From contig JAESUT010000031.1 in NCBI GenBank assembly GCA_016762995.1, forward strand, positions 5,237 to 11,578: a stretch of DNA of 6,342 nt, given 5' to 3'. This document shows positions 5,970 to 6,342 of this stretch, piece after piece (the first letter of the stretch is position 1; every line of letters begins with the position of its first letter). The DNA is from Gammaproteobacteria bacterium (lineage in GTDB: Bacteria; Pseudomonadota; Gammaproteobacteria; Pseudomonadales; Pseudohongiellaceae). Position numbers and translations under genes: made by a program. Under the pieces are notes generated by a model. That model was not told the origin of the DNA. It searched no databases and was given only the letters and a program-made list of their open reading frames with translations.

Positions 5970-6342
5970 TTGAACTAAAAATATTCTTTGTACTGGCACT
6001 CCTAACTGTACTAACAGCTTGCGAAGAGCCACCTCTGCAAGCGGTGGGACAATTGGAATCAGACCGCATCGAGCTCGTTGCCGAATACTCGGAAGTAATT
6101 ACCTCCATAGACGTTGACGAGGGCGATAGCATCCAAGCAGGTACGACTGTATTGCGTCAGGATACGGCGCGAATTGATCTTCAAATCGAAGAGTCGCAGG
6201 CCAATATTCGGCGTATCGAGGCAGTACTGGCCGAGCAGCTGAGCGGCCCGCGGACGGAGACGATCGATGCAGCGAAGGCGAACCTGCATGGGGCACAGAT
6301 CGAACATGACTATCGCGCAAATGAATTGGAGCGCCTTGCCGG
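5966..6342 (+). CDS. HlyD/YbhG-type periplasmic adaptor lipoprotein, 5' part
   Basis: This is the membrane-fusion (adaptor) subunit of an export pump, truncated by the window edge; 125 residues are visible. The N-terminus is a lipoprotein signal with lipobox LTAC (16-19). Residues about 28-68 form the first half of the biotinyl-lipoyl-like domain, with the typical IDVDEGDSIQAGTTVLRQD (48-66). From about 70 a coiled-coil hairpin begins, including the SGPRTETIDAAKANL segment (93-107) that resembles the G-x-R-x-E-x-I stretch of YbhG-like adaptors. ATG 5966 overlaps the tetR stop by four bases (ATGA) and has AAGGGA (5953-5958) 7 bases upstream, so translational coupling is likely. It shares the tetR promoter. 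ABC transporter ATPase and permease genes would be expected next, but an RND partner cannot be excluded. Confidence 0.87.
   Translation, partial: MIELKIFFVLALLTVLTACEEPPLQAVGQLESDRIELVAEYSEVITSIDVDEGDSIQAGTTVLRQDTARIDLQIEESQANIRRIEAVLAEQLSGPRTETIDAAKANLHGAQIEHDYRANELERLA

Overview
The window looks like chromosomal DNA of a Gram-negative, probably marine or environmental gammaproteobacterium. The evidence is indirect: moderate GC, two lipoprotein signal peptides, an RND/MMPL-type inner-membrane transporter, an NnrU-family membrane protein, a ClpP2-like peptidase and a TetR-HlyD exporter module. No ribosomal or other phylogenetic marker is present, so the assignment is tentative. There is no insertion sequence, CRISPR array, tRNA or rRNA, and nothing that looks like a phage or defence island.

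Layout. Bases 1-436 hold no gene I can support, only a few short dyads. A plus-strand block follows: an 831-residue RND-superfamily transporter (437-2932), a small c-type cytochrome lipoprotein with a CX3CH heme site (3028-3408), and a ClpP-type serine peptidase with an intact catalytic triad (3483-4076). The block ends in a stem-loop at 4081-4118. On the minus strand, reading towards it, are nnrU (4523-5083) and a small exported protein of unknown function (4111-4530), whose start overlaps the nnrU end. Divergent from nnrU is a TetR-family regulator (5295-5969) with a near-consensus promoter overlaid by two TTAATTAA octamers. Its stop overlaps the start of an HlyD-type lipoprotein adaptor (from 5966) that runs off the right edge.

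How the genes may work together. The clearest functional unit is TetR plus HlyD. By analogy with CecR and the ybhG-ybhFSR locus, the regulator probably controls itself and an export pump whose other genes lie beyond the window. The RND transporter, cytochrome and ClpP share a strand, but gaps of 95 and 74 bases and a stem-loop after the transporter leave one shared transcript uncertain. nnrU and the small exported protein almost certainly form a two-gene unit.

I found no clear, wholly new multi-gene system. The best leads are the CX3CH heme site, the ClpP paralogue without the usual N-terminal axial-loop sequence, the octamer pair at the tetR promoter, and the unknown exported protein coupled to nnrU.
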